Shown: positions 25,918 to 33,791 of the stretch, one piece after another
How the letters are laid out: each line of letters opens with the position of its first letter
Position numbering within the stretch: position 1 is the first letter of the stretch
Assembly: GCA_016791425.1 (NCBI GenBank)
Contig: JAEUMQ010000017.1
Location: 278,045 to 342,044 of the forward strand
DNA: 64,000 bases
Direction: 5' to 3'
From: Hyphomonadaceae bacterium
GTDB lineage: Bacteria; Pseudomonadota; Alphaproteobacteria; Caulobacterales; Aquidulcibacteraceae
Notes under the pieces: model-generated
What the model was told of the DNA's origin: nothing
What the model saw: the letters and a program-made list of their open reading frames with translations, nothing else
Database searches by the model: none
Position numbers and translations under genes: made by a program

Positions 25918-26176
25918 TCCTCGTCGGATTTGGCGCCGAATTTGGCGCAATGCGCGCCACCCGAAAGTGCGCGAAGAACGCGTCAAGGCGCTCTCGACCT
26001 TGTGCGGAGGCGCGGGACTTGCGCTGATCGTGGGCGCTCTGGCCGGGCCGATTCTCAATCCCGCGCAGCAACAGGATTGGGTGCTTCGCGCAGCGCTCGC
26101 GCTTGGGGGTGGGGCGCTGATACTGGCGGCGCAGGTGCTGCTTGGCTATATTGCTGAGGAGGACAACCATGACTGA
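25907..26176 (+). CDS. Small two-helix membrane protein
   Basis: An 89-residue protein starting inside ileS (11-base overlap). A very basic N-terminus (RRIWRRIWRNARHPKVREERVK) is followed by two hydrophobic segments (about 30-50 and 58-80) and an acidic tail AEEDNHD. It resembles stress or conserved hypothetical membrane proteins but I cannot name a family. Its stop overlaps the next ATG by eight bases, so it is translationally coupled with both neighbours between ileS and lspA. Confidence 0.6.
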   Translation: MAADPRRIWRRIWRNARHPKVREERVKALSTLCGGAGLALIVGALAGPILNPAQQQDWVLRAALALGGGALILAAQVLLGYIAEEDNHD

Positions 26177-26300
26177 CAGCCTCCTGCGCCTTGCGGACAT
26201 CCTCTGGCCGTTGCTCTTTCTTCTGGCTGCGGTTGCGCTTGCGTTCTGGCTAAATACCAAGGACGACCACAAGCCCCGCCATCTGCCGCCTGCGGAATAA
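26169..26300 (+). CDS. Very small membrane protein, 43 residues
   Basis: ATG at 26169 has GAGGAGG six to seven bases upstream and overlaps the preceding gene by eight bases; TAA ends it at 26300. The peptide begins MTDSLLRLAD, has one transmembrane helix (ILWPLLFLLAAVALAFWL) and a polar tail NTKDDHKPRHLPPAE. The good ribosome binding site and GC-biased codons support it as a gene. Function unknown; it may partner with the 89-residue protein. Confidence 0.6.
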   Translation: MTDSLLRLADILWPLLFLLAAVALAFWLNTKDDHKPRHLPPAE

Positions 26301-26326
26301 GCCCGCTTTCGCACGCCGCTCCGCTC

Positions 26327-26878
26327 ATGCATAAGCGCGCGATGCTTCGTATCGGCCTTTGGCTTGCCGCCCTTGTCCTGGTGCTCGACCAGACGGCGAA
26401 ATTCTTCGTTCTCGAAGTCCTGCACTTCAGCCCGCCCGGCTGCCTGCGCTTCGCGGCCAATTGCGGCGCGATCGAGATGTCGCCGCTCTTCGACCTCAGG
26501 ATGGTCTGGAATTACGGCGTGAGCTTCGGGATGCTCCGCGCCGGCGGCGACTTGTCGCGCTGGGGGCTGGTGATCCTCTCGGCCCTCATTGCGGGTATGT
26601 TCTTCAACTGGCTCCGCACCGCCGACCGCAAGCTCACCGCGGTCGCGCTCGGCCTCGTGATCGGCGGCGCCCTGGGCAACATGATCGACCGCATCCGCTT
26701 CGGCGCGGTGGCCGACTTCTTCGACTTCTCCGGCCTTTTCTTCCCCTGGGTCTTCAATGTCGCCGACGCGGCCATCACCGTCGGCGCCGGCCTCCTCGCC
26801 CTCGATTTCATCGTCCAGGGGAGAGCCGAGCGCCGCGCGGCCGGCCAGGCTGGCAATGCCTCGCCGCCGGCCCAATAG
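26327..26878 (+). CDS. lspA: Lipoprotein signal peptidase (signal peptidase II)
   Basis: A 183-residue inner-membrane aspartic protease with four predicted transmembrane helices. Catalytic aspartates are in the conserved blocks GGALGNMIDR (about residue 120) and VFNVADAAI (about 148); VWNYGVSFGM is the other family signature. It cleaves prolipoproteins before the lipidated Cys, a task relevant to the several lipoproteins in this window, including the next gene. A small loop CLRFAANCGAIEM near residue 45 is longer than in E. coli LspA. Confidence 0.95.
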   Translation: MHKRAMLRIGLWLAALVLVLDQTAKFFVLEVLHFSPPGCLRFAANCGAIEMSPLFDLRMVWNYGVSFGMLRAGGDLSRWGLVILSALIAGMFFNWLRTADRKLTAVALGLVIGGALGNMIDRIRFGAVADFFDFSGLFFPWVFNVADAAITVGAGLLALDFIVQGRAERRAAGQAGNASPPAQ

Positions 26879-27017
26879 GGCCATTTCCGGCGAAGCCCGT
26901 TCCCAAAAAAGTCACGTTCCCAGCCGAACGCTGCAGCCTCCATTTCCCCGCCGCGCGGAACGACGTAGAAGGTCGGCGGCATTTTCGTAAGAATCGCTTC
27001 TGTTGAGGGAGGCAGGG

Positions 27018-27557
27018 TTGCAAAAATCCATCGCGCTACTGGCGGCGCTGGCTGCGGCGACGGCCGTGAGCGGGTGCGGCGGCATGCGCCAGGCCATGGG
27101 CGGCGGCAAGGTCGCCCCAGACGAGTTCCGCGTGGTCACCCGCGCTCCGCTGGTTCTGCCCCCGGATTACAGCCTCCGTCCGCCGCGGCCGGGCGAGCCC
27201 CGCCCGCAGGAGCTGCAGCCGGACCAGGAGGCCCGGGCGGCTATCTTCGGCCAGGACACCGGCCAGAACGCCTCCGAGGGCGAACGCGCGCTCGTCAACC
27301 GGGCCGGCGCCACCTCCACCGACGCCAACATCCGCGAGACGGTGGATTTTGAGGGCGCCTCCGTCGTCCACCGCAACGAGCAATTCTCGGATCGGGTCAT
27401 GGAATTCCAGGGCGCGGCCGCCGACGCAGCCAATCCCCCCGCGAGCCAGACCGCCGAGCGGCGCACCGCCGAGCAGGAATCGGTCCGCCGCGCCACCGGC
27501 GGCGCAGCTGTCACGATCGAGCGTCGCGGCGGCGGCGTGAAGCTTCCCGGGACGTGA
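27018..27557 (+). CDS. DUF3035 lipoprotein, BamF-like
   Basis: A 179-residue lipoprotein. The signal ends with the lipobox VSGC, Cys at about residue 21. The mature start DEFRVVTRAPLVLPPDYSLRPPRPGEPRPQ is the DUF3035 signature. In Caulobacter such a protein was described as BamF, an accessory lipoprotein of the outer-membrane beta-barrel assembly machine; that assignment is from memory. The position after lspA and before tandem M16 peptidases is the usual alphaproteobacterial order. I chose the TTG at 27018, which has GAGGGAGG five bases upstream, over the TTG at 27003. Confidence 0.82.
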   Translation: MQKSIALLAALAAATAVSGCGGMRQAMGGGKVAPDEFRVVTRAPLVLPPDYSLRPPRPGEPRPQELQPDQEARAAIFGQDTGQNASEGERALVNRAGATSTDANIRETVDFEGASVVHRNEQFSDRVMEFQGAAADAANPPASQTAERRTAEQESVRRATGGAAVTIERRGGGVKLPGT

Positions 27558-27591
27558 AGGCTGAACTGAGCGCCGCCCCGGAGCAGGGGAC

Positions 27592-28956
27592 TTGAAACGT
27601 GGCGGCTTCAAGAAAGCGCTGGCGTTGCTCGCGCTTCCGGCAGTCTTCTTCAGCGCCTCCGCGCGGGCCGAAGCGCCGCGGCCCGAAACATTCGCGCTCG
27701 CGAACGGCATGCAGGTCGTGGTCATCTCCGACCGCCGCGCGCCTGTCGTCACCCATCAGGTCTGGTACCGCGTCGGCGCCGCCGACGAGCCGCGCGGGCG
27801 CTCCGGCATCGCCCACTTCCTCGAACACCTGATGTTCAAGGGCACGCCGCGCATCCCGCCCGGCGAGTTCTCCAAGACCGTCGCGCGCAATGGCGGCGAC
27901 GACAACGCCCAGACGTCCTGGGACTACACCTCCTATTACGAGCGCATCGCCCGCGACCGCCTCGAGCTTGTCATGCGCATGGAGGCCGATCGCATGCGCA
28001 ACCTCCGCCTCGCGGAGGACGACATCGCTTCCGAGCGCGACGTCATCGTCGAGGAGCGCCGTCAGCGTACGGATAATAATCCAGGCGCCGTCCTCGGCGA
28101 GCGCATGCGCGCAATGCTCTACCCGCATCACCCGTACGGCACGCCGATCATCGGCTGGCTGCACGAGATGCGTCAGCTCTCGCGCCAGGATGCGCTCGAT
28201 TTCTACAAGCTCTATTATGCGCCCAACAACGCGATCCTGGTGATCGCGGGCGACGTGAACGCCGCCGAGGTGCGCCCGCTCGCCGAGCGCTATTACGGCC
28301 GCCTTCGCCCGACCCGCGATCTGCCTGCGCGCGTCTGGGCCGCCGACCCCCCGAACATCGGCCCGATGCGCGTCTCGCACACGGATGAGAAAGTCCGCCA
28401 GCCATCCCTCACGCGGCTCTATCCCTCGATCTCCTACACCACCGGAACCGGTCGCCAGGCGCACGCGCTCGACGTCGCCGCAGAGATTCTCGGCGGCTCG
28501 GAAACCAGCCGGCTCTATCGCGCGCTGGTGGAGGATCAGCGCATCGCTGTCGCCGCCGGCGCGGGCGCCGATTCCTCCGGCATCGGCGGCGGCACGTTCA
28601 CCCTCTATGGTTCGCCATCCCCCGGCGTGCCCCTTGACCGCCTTGAGTCGGCGATCGACCAGGTCGTGCAGCGCTTCCTCGCCGAAGGCCCGACCGATTC
28701 CGAGCTGGAGCGCGCCAAGTCCAATCTCGCCGCCGCCGCGACCTATGCGCGCGACAGCCAGGAATCGCTCGCCTTCTGGTACGGCTCCTCCCTCGCCGAA
28801 GGCGAGACGCTGGATCAGATCCTCGCCTGGCCGGACGAGATCAAGCGGGTCACGAAAGACGAGGTCATGGCCGTTCTTCGCGCGACGCTCGACATCAATT
28901 CATCCGTGACCGGATATTTGCTCCCGCCCGCAGCCTCTGCGAGCTCCGCGCCGTGA
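27592..28956 (+). CDS. M16 zinc peptidase, catalytic subunit
   Basis: A 454-residue periplasmic pitrilysin-family peptidase. Signal peptide to about residue 26 (ARA-EA). The inverted zinc motif is intact: HFLEH at residues 75-79, with the third ligand Glu in DVIVEER near 154. YPHHPYGTPIIGW and the C-terminal half with GGSETSRLYRALVEDQ are family features. It likely works as a heterodimer with the next gene, whose zinc motif is missing. The TTG start has AGGGGA upstream. The stop overlaps the next GTG start (GTGA). Confidence 0.92.
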   Translation: MKRGGFKKALALLALPAVFFSASARAEAPRPETFALANGMQVVVISDRRAPVVTHQVWYRVGAADEPRGRSGIAHFLEHLMFKGTPRIPPGEFSKTVARNGGDDNAQTSWDYTSYYERIARDRLELVMRMEADRMRNLRLAEDDIASERDVIVEERRQRTDNNPGAVLGERMRAMLYPHHPYGTPIIGWLHEMRQLSRQDALDFYKLYYAPNNAILVIAGDVNAAEVRPLAERYYGRLRPTRDLPARVWAADPPNIGPMRVSHTDEKVRQPSLTRLYPSISYTTGTGRQAHALDVAAEILGGSETSRLYRALVEDQRIAVAAGAGADSSGIGGGTFTLYGSPSPGVPLDRLESAIDQVVQRFLAEGPTDSELERAKSNLAAAATYARDSQESLAFWYGSSLAEGETLDQILAWPDEIKRVTKDEVMAVLRATLDINSSVTGYLLPPAASASSAP

Positions 28957-30455
28957 GCCAGGCAAAACAAACTGCCCCCTCCCCCCTTGCGGGGGAGGGC
29001 AGGGAGGGGGGGCGTCCCGCTTGGCGTCGTCGTCTCAAGAGCGATCACCCTCCACCCCCTACCCCCTCCCCGCAAGGGGGAGGGGGGCGAGGCTTCTTCC
29101 GCACACTTTGCGCAAGCTTTGCAGCAGCGCTCTTGCTGCTCGCAGCGCCATCGGAAGCGCATGCGCAGTTCCGCCGCGCGGCCGCGACCCAAACGCAGGA
29201 GCGCGGCGTCGATGTGCGCCGCGTCGTCTCCCCGGGTGGCGTCGAAGCCTGGCTCGTCTCCGACGCCACCGTCCCGATCATCGTCCTGCGCGCCTATTGG
29301 AAGGGCGGCAGCGCCGCCGAGCCGCAGAACCTCACCGGCGTCACCGGAATCATGTCCGACATGCTCACCGAGGGCTCGGGCGATCTCGACGCCAACGCCT
29401 GGAAGGAGCGCGTCGAGACGCTCAACATGAGCCTCGGCTTCTCCGCCGGCTGGGACGGCGTCGGCATGTCGATGACCACGCTCAGCGAGAACCGCGACGC
29501 CGCCTTCGCCATGGCGCGCACCGCGCTTGCTGCGCCGCGCTTCGATGCAGCGCCGCTGGCCCGCATCAAGCGCCAGCTCGAGGTCGCCATCCGTCAGCGC
29601 GAAACCAACCCCGGCTACATCGCCAATCTCGCGCTCGACCAGGCGACCATCCCTGGCCATCCCTACGCCCGCCGCGCCGAACTGGTCACGGTCAACGCCA
29701 TCGACAGGGCAAGTCTCGTCGCGCGCCGCGCAGCGCTCCTCGCGCGCAGCAATCTCATGGTGACGGTCGTCGGCGACATCGACGCGGCCACGCTCGCGCC
29801 GCTGCTCGATTCCACGTTCGGCGTGTTGCCCGCGCAGGCCCCGCCGCAACCCGCCATCCCCGTCGCTGACGTCCGCGCCGGCCAGCCCCTCATCGTGCGC
29901 CAGCTGCCGCAGCCGCAAAGCCTCGTGCTCTTCGCCGCGCCCGGCATCCAGGACGAAGATCCTGATTGGATACCGCTCGCGGTCGCGAATTACATCCTCG
30001 GCGGCGGCGGCTTCTCCTCGCGTCTGATGAGCGAAGTGCGCGAAAAGCGCGGCTACGTTTACGGAATTTCCACCGGGCCTTCGATCCGCGACTACAGCGC
30101 CCTCATTCGCGGCTCAGCGCAGACCGAGAACGACAAGGTCGCCCAGGCCATCGAGACGACGCGCGCGGAGATCGCCCGCTTCTACGCTGAGGGCCCCACG
30201 CAAACGGAAGTGAACGACGCGATCACCTATCTCACCGGCTCTTTCGCGCTCGATCTCGATTCCAACGTGAAGATCGCCGGCATGGTCCAGGCCTACCAGG
30301 TCGCCGGCCGCCCGATCGATTACATCAACCGCCGCAACGGCCTCATCAGCGCCGTCACGCTTGCCGACGTGAACCGCGTGATCCGCCGCCTGTACGATCC
30401 CGCGAAGTTCAGCTTCGTCGTCGTCGGCCAACCCGCGAACCTCGCCGCGCAATAG
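28953..30455 (+). CDS. M16-family partner protein lacking the zinc motif
   Basis: A 500-residue pitrilysin-like protein. The HxxEH position is replaced by GVTGIMSDMLTEGS, so it is non-catalytic, as normal for the second member of an M16 pair. The C-terminal half keeps FSSRLMSEVREKRGYVYGI, which supplies residues for substrate binding. The GTG start overlaps the upstream stop. A type A palindromic element is translated as about residues 8-46 (SPLAGEG to SPQGGGG), in front of the signal-peptide core TLCASFAAALLLLAAP and cleavage site AHA-Q near residue 71. No start codon lies between the repeat and the signal, so the repeat forms an unusually long n-region. Confidence 0.9.
   Translation: MSQAKQTAPSPLAGEGREGGRPAWRRRLKSDHPPPPTPSPQGGGGRGFFRTLCASFAAALLLLAAPSEAHAQFRRAAATQTQERGVDVRRVVSPGGVEAWLVSDATVPIIVLRAYWKGGSAAEPQNLTGVTGIMSDMLTEGSGDLDANAWKERVETLNMSLGFSAGWDGVGMSMTTLSENRDAAFAMARTALAAPRFDAAPLARIKRQLEVAIRQRETNPGYIANLALDQATIPGHPYARRAELVTVNAIDRASLVARRAALLARSNLMVTVVGDIDAATLAPLLDSTFGVLPAQAPPQPAIPVADVRAGQPLIVRQLPQPQSLVLFAAPGIQDEDPDWIPLAVANYILGGGGFSSRLMSEVREKRGYVYGISTGPSIRDYSALIRGSAQTENDKVAQAIETTRAEIARFYAEGPTQTEVNDAITYLTGSFALDLDSNVKIAGMVQAYQVAGRPIDYINRRNGLISAVTLADVNRVIRRLYDPAKFSFVVVGQPANLAAQ
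28976..29087. repeat. Type A palindromic element in the M16 partner gene
   Basis: A 112-base inverted repeat: left arm 28976-29015 (39/40 bases identical to the ileS copy) and right arm about 29048-29087, each forming a hairpin. The reading frame is the same as in ileS, giving SPLAGEGREGG and PTPSPQGGGG. The 32-base middle is unrelated to the ileS middle. Confidence 0.9.
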
Positions 30456-30548
30456 CCCTTCAGAAGCGTTCGTTTGCGCACGCCGGGGCCAGAACGCAGG
30501 AACTGCCGCGCGCAGCATTCATTGATGCGGGAGGAATGGAGCCTCCCC

Positions 30549-31133
30549 ATGCGTTATCTTGCTTTCGTTTCAGCTCTTGCGCTGCTCGCCGGCTGCGGCC
30601 AAGCGCCAAACACCACCGCGTCCACCACGACGACGACCGAGCAGGCGGCGCCTGTTGGCCCGCCCATGCAGGCCCAGATCACGCTTGCCGAATTCGTCGA
30701 GAAGGCCGCGACGAGCGACCTCTTCGAGGTCGAGGCCGGCCGCCTCGCCGCCCAGCGCACGCGCACCGCCGCGATCCGCGATTTCGCCAACATGATGGTC
30801 CGCGATCACACCGCCACGAGCGAGCGGCTGAAGACGATCCTCGCCTCCACGCCAGCCGCGCCGACGCCTCCGGCCGCGCTCGACGCCGCCCATCAGCAGA
30901 AGCTCACCGATCTGCGCAACGCGACGCCCGACCGCTTCGACGAGATCTATCTCGACCAGCAGACCGAGGCGCACGAGAACGCCGCGACCTTGCTTCGCGA
31001 TTACGCCGCGCGCGGCGACACGCCCGCCGTGTCGCAGTTCGCAAGCGAGACGCTCGCGAAGGTGCAGGCCCACCTCGATACCGTGCGCGAGCTTGATCGC
31101 GGCGGCGTCGATGAGGCCAAGGAAAAGACCTGA
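30549..31133 (+). CDS. DUF4142 lipoprotein
   Basis: A 194-residue protein. The signal peptide ends in the lipobox LLAGC (Cys at about 16), then a Thr-rich linker, then an all-helical domain with AEFVEKAATSDLFEVEAGRLAAQRT, DFANMMVRDHTATSERL and a four-helix ferritin-like arrangement typical of DUF4142. The family is common in envelope stress contexts but its function is undefined. A type B repeat follows right after its stop codon. Confidence 0.85.
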   Translation: MRYLAFVSALALLAGCGQAPNTTASTTTTTEQAAPVGPPMQAQITLAEFVEKAATSDLFEVEAGRLAAQRTRTAAIRDFANMMVRDHTATSERLKTILASTPAAPTPPAALDAAHQQKLTDLRNATPDRFDEIYLDQQTEAHENAATLLRDYAARGDTPAVSQFASETLAKVQAHLDTVRELDRGGVDEAKEKT

Positions 31134-31139
31134 CGGTGA

Positions 31140-31192
31140 TTTCCTCCCTTCAAGGGGAGGGCGCCGCCGATGAAGACGGCGTTGGGTGGCGT
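31140..31192. repeat. Type B palindromic element between genes
   Basis: TTTCCTCCCTTCAAGGGGAGG hairpin, followed by GCCGCCGATGAAGACGGCG and a GGGTGGCG end. It has the same architecture as the copies in mutL and ileS but is more diverged. It fills the gap between two convergent genes and may also act as a terminator hairpin. Confidence 0.7.
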
Positions 31193-31194
31193 CG

Positions 31195-31971
31195 CTAAGG
31201 CGCCATCCCGCCGTCAGCGCACGGATGGGCCGCCCCCAGCCCCTGCGCGACCAGACAGTCCCAAGTCTCCTCCGCGCTCTCCGCGAACCGGAAGAGGTCC
31301 AGATCGCCGCGCTCGATCATGTTCATCTCCGCGAGCGCATCGAAATTGATGATCTTGCGCCAATAGGCTTCGTCGAAGAGCACGACCGGTATGAGCGGGG
31401 CCTTTCGCGTTTGGCGGAGCGTAAGGATTTCGAACAGCTCGTCGAGCGTGCCGAATCCGCCGGGAAACACGACAAGCGCATTCGCGCGCATCGCCAGATG
31501 CATCTTTCGCATCGCGAAATAGTGGAACTGGAACGTCAGCGATGGCGTCGAATAGGGGTTCGGCGCCTGCTCGTGCGGCAGCGCGATATTGAAGCCGATC
31601 GAGCACGCGCCAGCATCCGCCGCGCCGCGATTGGCCGCCTCCATGATGCCGGGGCCGCCGCCGGTGGCGATCACGTTCTCGCGCACCTCGCCATTGTCGA
31701 GGAGCGCGCCGCCGCGCTCCGACGCAAGCTTCCCGAACGCGCGCGCCTGCGCGTACCAGAAGCCAGCGCGTTCCGGCGCATCCTCGCGCGCGCGCGCCGT
31801 GCCGAACACGACGATCGTGGAGTGCACGCGCGCCGCGCGCAGCGCTTCGTCCGCCTTCTGGAACTCGAGCTGAAAGCGCACGCCGCGCGTCGAATCGCCG
31901 AGCAGGAATTCCTGGTCGAGCGCGGCGAGCTTGTAGGAGGGCGAAAGCTGCTGCGGAGTGCTGTCGGTCAT
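31195..31971 (-). CDS. LOG family (TIGR00730) nucleotide phosphoribohydrolase-like protein
   Basis: A 258-residue Rossmann-fold protein. It has the family motifs VIATGGGPGIMEAANRGA and FPGGFGTLDELFEILTLRQT. The related short LOG enzymes release cytokinin bases from riboside monophosphates; longer members such as this act on nucleotides of unknown identity (E. coli PpnN cleaves purine and pyrimidine monophosphates). The start MTDSTPQQ follows family length; the open frame extends 19 codons into the tRNA gene, which is not coding. The tRNA lies 27 bases upstream on the same strand. Confidence 0.88.
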   Translation of the reverse strand: MTDSTPQQLSPSYKLAALDQEFLLGDSTRGVRFQLEFQKADEALRAARVHSTIVVFGTARAREDAPERAGFWYAQARAFGKLASERGGALLDNGEVRENVIATGGGPGIMEAANRGAADAGACSIGFNIALPHEQAPNPYSTPSLTFQFHYFAMRKMHLAMRANALVVFPGGFGTLDELFEILTLRQTRKAPLIPVVLFDEAYWRKIINFDALAEMNMIERGDLDLFRFAESAEETWDCLVAQGLGAAHPCADGGMAP

Positions 31972-31998
31972 GCACCCGGTGTAACACGTCCAAGGCCC

Positions 31999-32075
31999 TG
32001 GCGCGCCCCGCAGGACTCGAACCTGCAACCTTCGGGTTCGAAGCCCGACACTCTATCCAATTGAGCTAGGGGCGC
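31999..32075 (-). tRNA. tRNA-Arg (anticodon UCG)
   Basis: On the minus strand the acceptor stem GCGCCCC (32075-32069) pairs with GGGGCGC (32009-32003). D arm AGCTCAATTGGATAGAGT, anticodon stem TCGGG/CCCGA with loop CTTCGAA (anticodon TCG, reading CGA), and T arm GCAGGTTCGAGTCCTGC are complete. Discriminator G is followed by an encoded CCA (32001-31999). Confidence 0.96.
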
Positions 32076-32096
32076 TCTTTGCAAGCATAGGCGCAC

Positions 32097-32212
32097 TCCC
32101 CTCCCCCCGCTAGCGGGGGAAGGGCCGGGGATGGGGGATTCGCAGGCGAAGGCGCCGAGACCTCGCTGAGCTCCCGCCTCCCCTCCCCCGCTGGGGCGGG
32201 GAGGGGAGGGGG
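32097..32212. repeat. Type A palindromic element between tRNA-Arg and rtcB
   Basis: Left arm CTCCCCTCCCCCCGCTAGCG onward and right arm ending at the rtcB stop codon form a long inverted repeat of about 116 bases with GC-rich hairpin ends. It is the intergenic, more diverged counterpart of the ileS and M16 copies (left-arm core CTAGCGGGGG). It may serve as rtcB terminator because rtcB ends exactly at its border. Confidence 0.8.
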
Positions 32213-33424
32213 CTACCCCTTCACGCAGAGCACTTGCCGCAGCGTGTGCACGACCTCGACGAGATCCGCCTGCGCGGCCATCACGGAATCGATGTCCTTG
32301 TAAGCGCCCGGCGTCTCGTCGAGTACGCCTTCGTCCTTCCGGCATTCGACTCCTTCGGTCGCGCGCTTGTGGTCCTCGATCGAGAACCGGCGCTTGGCTT
32401 CCGAGCGACTCATCTTGCGCCCCGCGCCGTGCGAGCACGTGTGGAACGAGTCCGCATTGCCGCGGCCGCGCACGATGAAGCTCTTGGCGCCCATCGAGCC
32501 TGGGATGATCCCAAGCTCGCCGTCGCCGGCGCGCACCGCGCCCTTCCGCGTCACGAAGACGTCTTCGCCAAAGTGGTGTTCCTTCGCCACGTAATTGTGG
32601 TGGCAGTTCACCGCCTGCTTGGCCGTCTGGAACGGACGCGACACGCCTTCGCGCAGCGCGCCCAGCACGCGCAGCATCATGAGCTCGCGATTGGCGCGGG
32701 CGTAATCCTGCCCCCAGCCCACCGCCTCGACATAATCGTCGAACAGCGGCTCGCCTTCCAGGAAGAAGGCGAGATCGCGATCCGGCACGTGGTATCCGAG
32801 CACCCGGCGCGCGAGCTCTTCGCGCGCGCGGCTGATGAAATACGTGCCGATCATGTTGCCCGTGCCGCGCGAGCCCGAGTGCAGCATCAACCACACCCGG
32901 TCCCGTTCATCGAGGCAGACCTCGATGAAATGGTTGCCGCCGCCGAGCGTGCCCATCTGCGCAACGATCTTGTCGCCGCGGATGCCCGGATGCTTCTCGA
33001 CGATGCGGTCGAGACGCTCCGCGAGACCGGAGCCACGCAAGGCCGTGCCGGCGGAGCCGGGCGCGTCCTTGTGATCGCCGTACGGGCCGTTGCCGTGCGG
33101 CGTCGAACGCTCGATCTTGCCGCGCAAAGGCGCAAGCGTGTCGGGGAGATCGCTCGCGACGAGCGTCGTCTCCACCGCCATCATCCCGCAGCCGATGTCC
33201 ACGCCGACCGCGGCCGGGATGATCGCGCCCTTGGTCGGGATCACCGAGCCCACGGTGGCGCCCTTGCCGAAATGCACGTCCGGCATCAGCGCGACATGGT
33301 GATGGATAAAGGGCAACGACGCGACGTTCTTCGCCTGCGTGATCGCGCCGGATTCGATCGGCACGCCCTTCGTCCAAGCGAAGATCGGCGCGTTCGCCGA
33401 ATCCATGATCTGATAGCCCGACAT
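32213..33424 (-). CDS. rtcB: RNA-splicing ligase RtcB
   Basis: A 403-residue GTP- and manganese-dependent RNA ligase joining 2',3'-cyclic phosphate to 5'-OH ends. Motifs: LMPDVHFGKGATVGSV, GVDIGCGM (metal-binding Cys), GTLGGGNHFIEV, HSGSRGTGN and the guanylylated-His block SHGAGRKMSRSEAKR near the C-terminus. The start MSGYQIMD has AGGAGA upstream. No rtcR or rtcA is nearby. The gene ends at the edge of a palindromic element. It is somewhat shorter than the E. coli enzyme, as in many bacteria. Confidence 0.95.
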   Translation of the reverse strand: MSGYQIMDSANAPIFAWTKGVPIESGAITQAKNVASLPFIHHHVALMPDVHFGKGATVGSVIPTKGAIIPAAVGVDIGCGMMAVETTLVASDLPDTLAPLRGKIERSTPHGNGPYGDHKDAPGSAGTALRGSGLAERLDRIVEKHPGIRGDKIVAQMGTLGGGNHFIEVCLDERDRVWLMLHSGSRGTGNMIGTYFISRAREELARRVLGYHVPDRDLAFFLEGEPLFDDYVEAVGWGQDYARANRELMMLRVLGALREGVSRPFQTAKQAVNCHHNYVAKEHHFGEDVFVTRKGAVRAGDGELGIIPGSMGAKSFIVRGRGNADSFHTCSHGAGRKMSRSEAKRRFSIEDHKRATEGVECRKDEGVLDETPGAYKDIDSVMAAQADLVEVVHTLRQVLCVKG

Positions 33425-33510
33425 GGGCGTCTCCTTTAGCACAAAGCGTTCTTGCCCGCCGCGACAGAAGCCGCTGCGACGAAGGTCACAAGTTCAAGGG
33501 CCTGGAGCGC

Positions 33511-33553
33511 AAAAATAAAGAACCCCTCCAGGCCGGGCCGGGAGGGGGTTCTT
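33511..33553 (-). terminator. Rho-independent terminator on the minus strand
   Basis: The hairpin AAGAACCCCTCC...GGAGGGGGTTCTT (33518-33529 with 33541-33553, one bulged base) is followed on the minus strand by TTATTTTT (33517-33511). It lies 25 bases after the stop of the small gene 33579-33674 and well upstream of rtcB, so it must end a transcript arriving from above 33579. Confidence 0.75.
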
Positions 33554-33578
33554 GCCTCGTCTCGTCAGGATGACGTGG

Positions 33579-33674
33579 CTAGTGCGCCCTCCGCGCGCGA
33601 TCGCGTCCGCCGGCCTCGGCGGTTTGCGCGATGCGCATCAGCGAATTGACGAACCAGCTTTTCACGATCTTCAT
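33579..33674 (-). CDS. Very small cationic protein (31 residues) with its own terminator
   Basis: ATG at 33674, TAG at 33581-33579. The peptide begins MKIVKSWFVNSLMRIAQ, an amphipathic helix, and ends with a basic tail GGRDRARRAH. An in-frame ATG six codons earlier (33692) is an alternative start. A TATGAT box at 33698-33693 lies 18 bases before the ATG and would give a very short leader; GGAAGG directly abuts the start. The main support is the well-formed terminator 25 bases after the stop. It could also be a small RNA. No known family. Confidence 0.45.
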   Translation of the reverse strand: MKIVKSWFVNSLMRIAQTAEAGGRDRARRAH

Positions 33675-33742
33675 CCTTCCGATGCGCTGCATATCATAAG
33701 TCCGCAGACGTTTCAAGATCGCTGCGACTTCAATGTTGGATC

Positions 33743-33760
33743 GCGGGCCCTCAGGCCCGC
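33743..33760. repeat. REP-like hairpin, second occurrence
   Basis: GCGGGCC-CTCA-GGCCCGC, the same hairpin as at 8133-8150 with one loop change and shared flanks (GCGCGGGCC/ATCGCGGGCC). It is a single hairpin, unlike the pair at 8128-8192. Confidence 0.6.
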
Positions 33761-33791
33761 CAACCTGCGTGCTCCGTGTCCGGACGAATTG

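Noticed and set aside
27003..27017. Upstream TTG start for the BamF-like lipoprotein
   Set aside because: The purine-rich GAGGGAGG lies between it and the TTG at 27018 with ideal spacing for the latter; the longer start would have no ribosome site.
23784..29090. Repeats as a CRISPR array or tandem repeat
   Set aside because: Copies are single, far apart, inverted and without regular spacers; no cas genes occur in the window.
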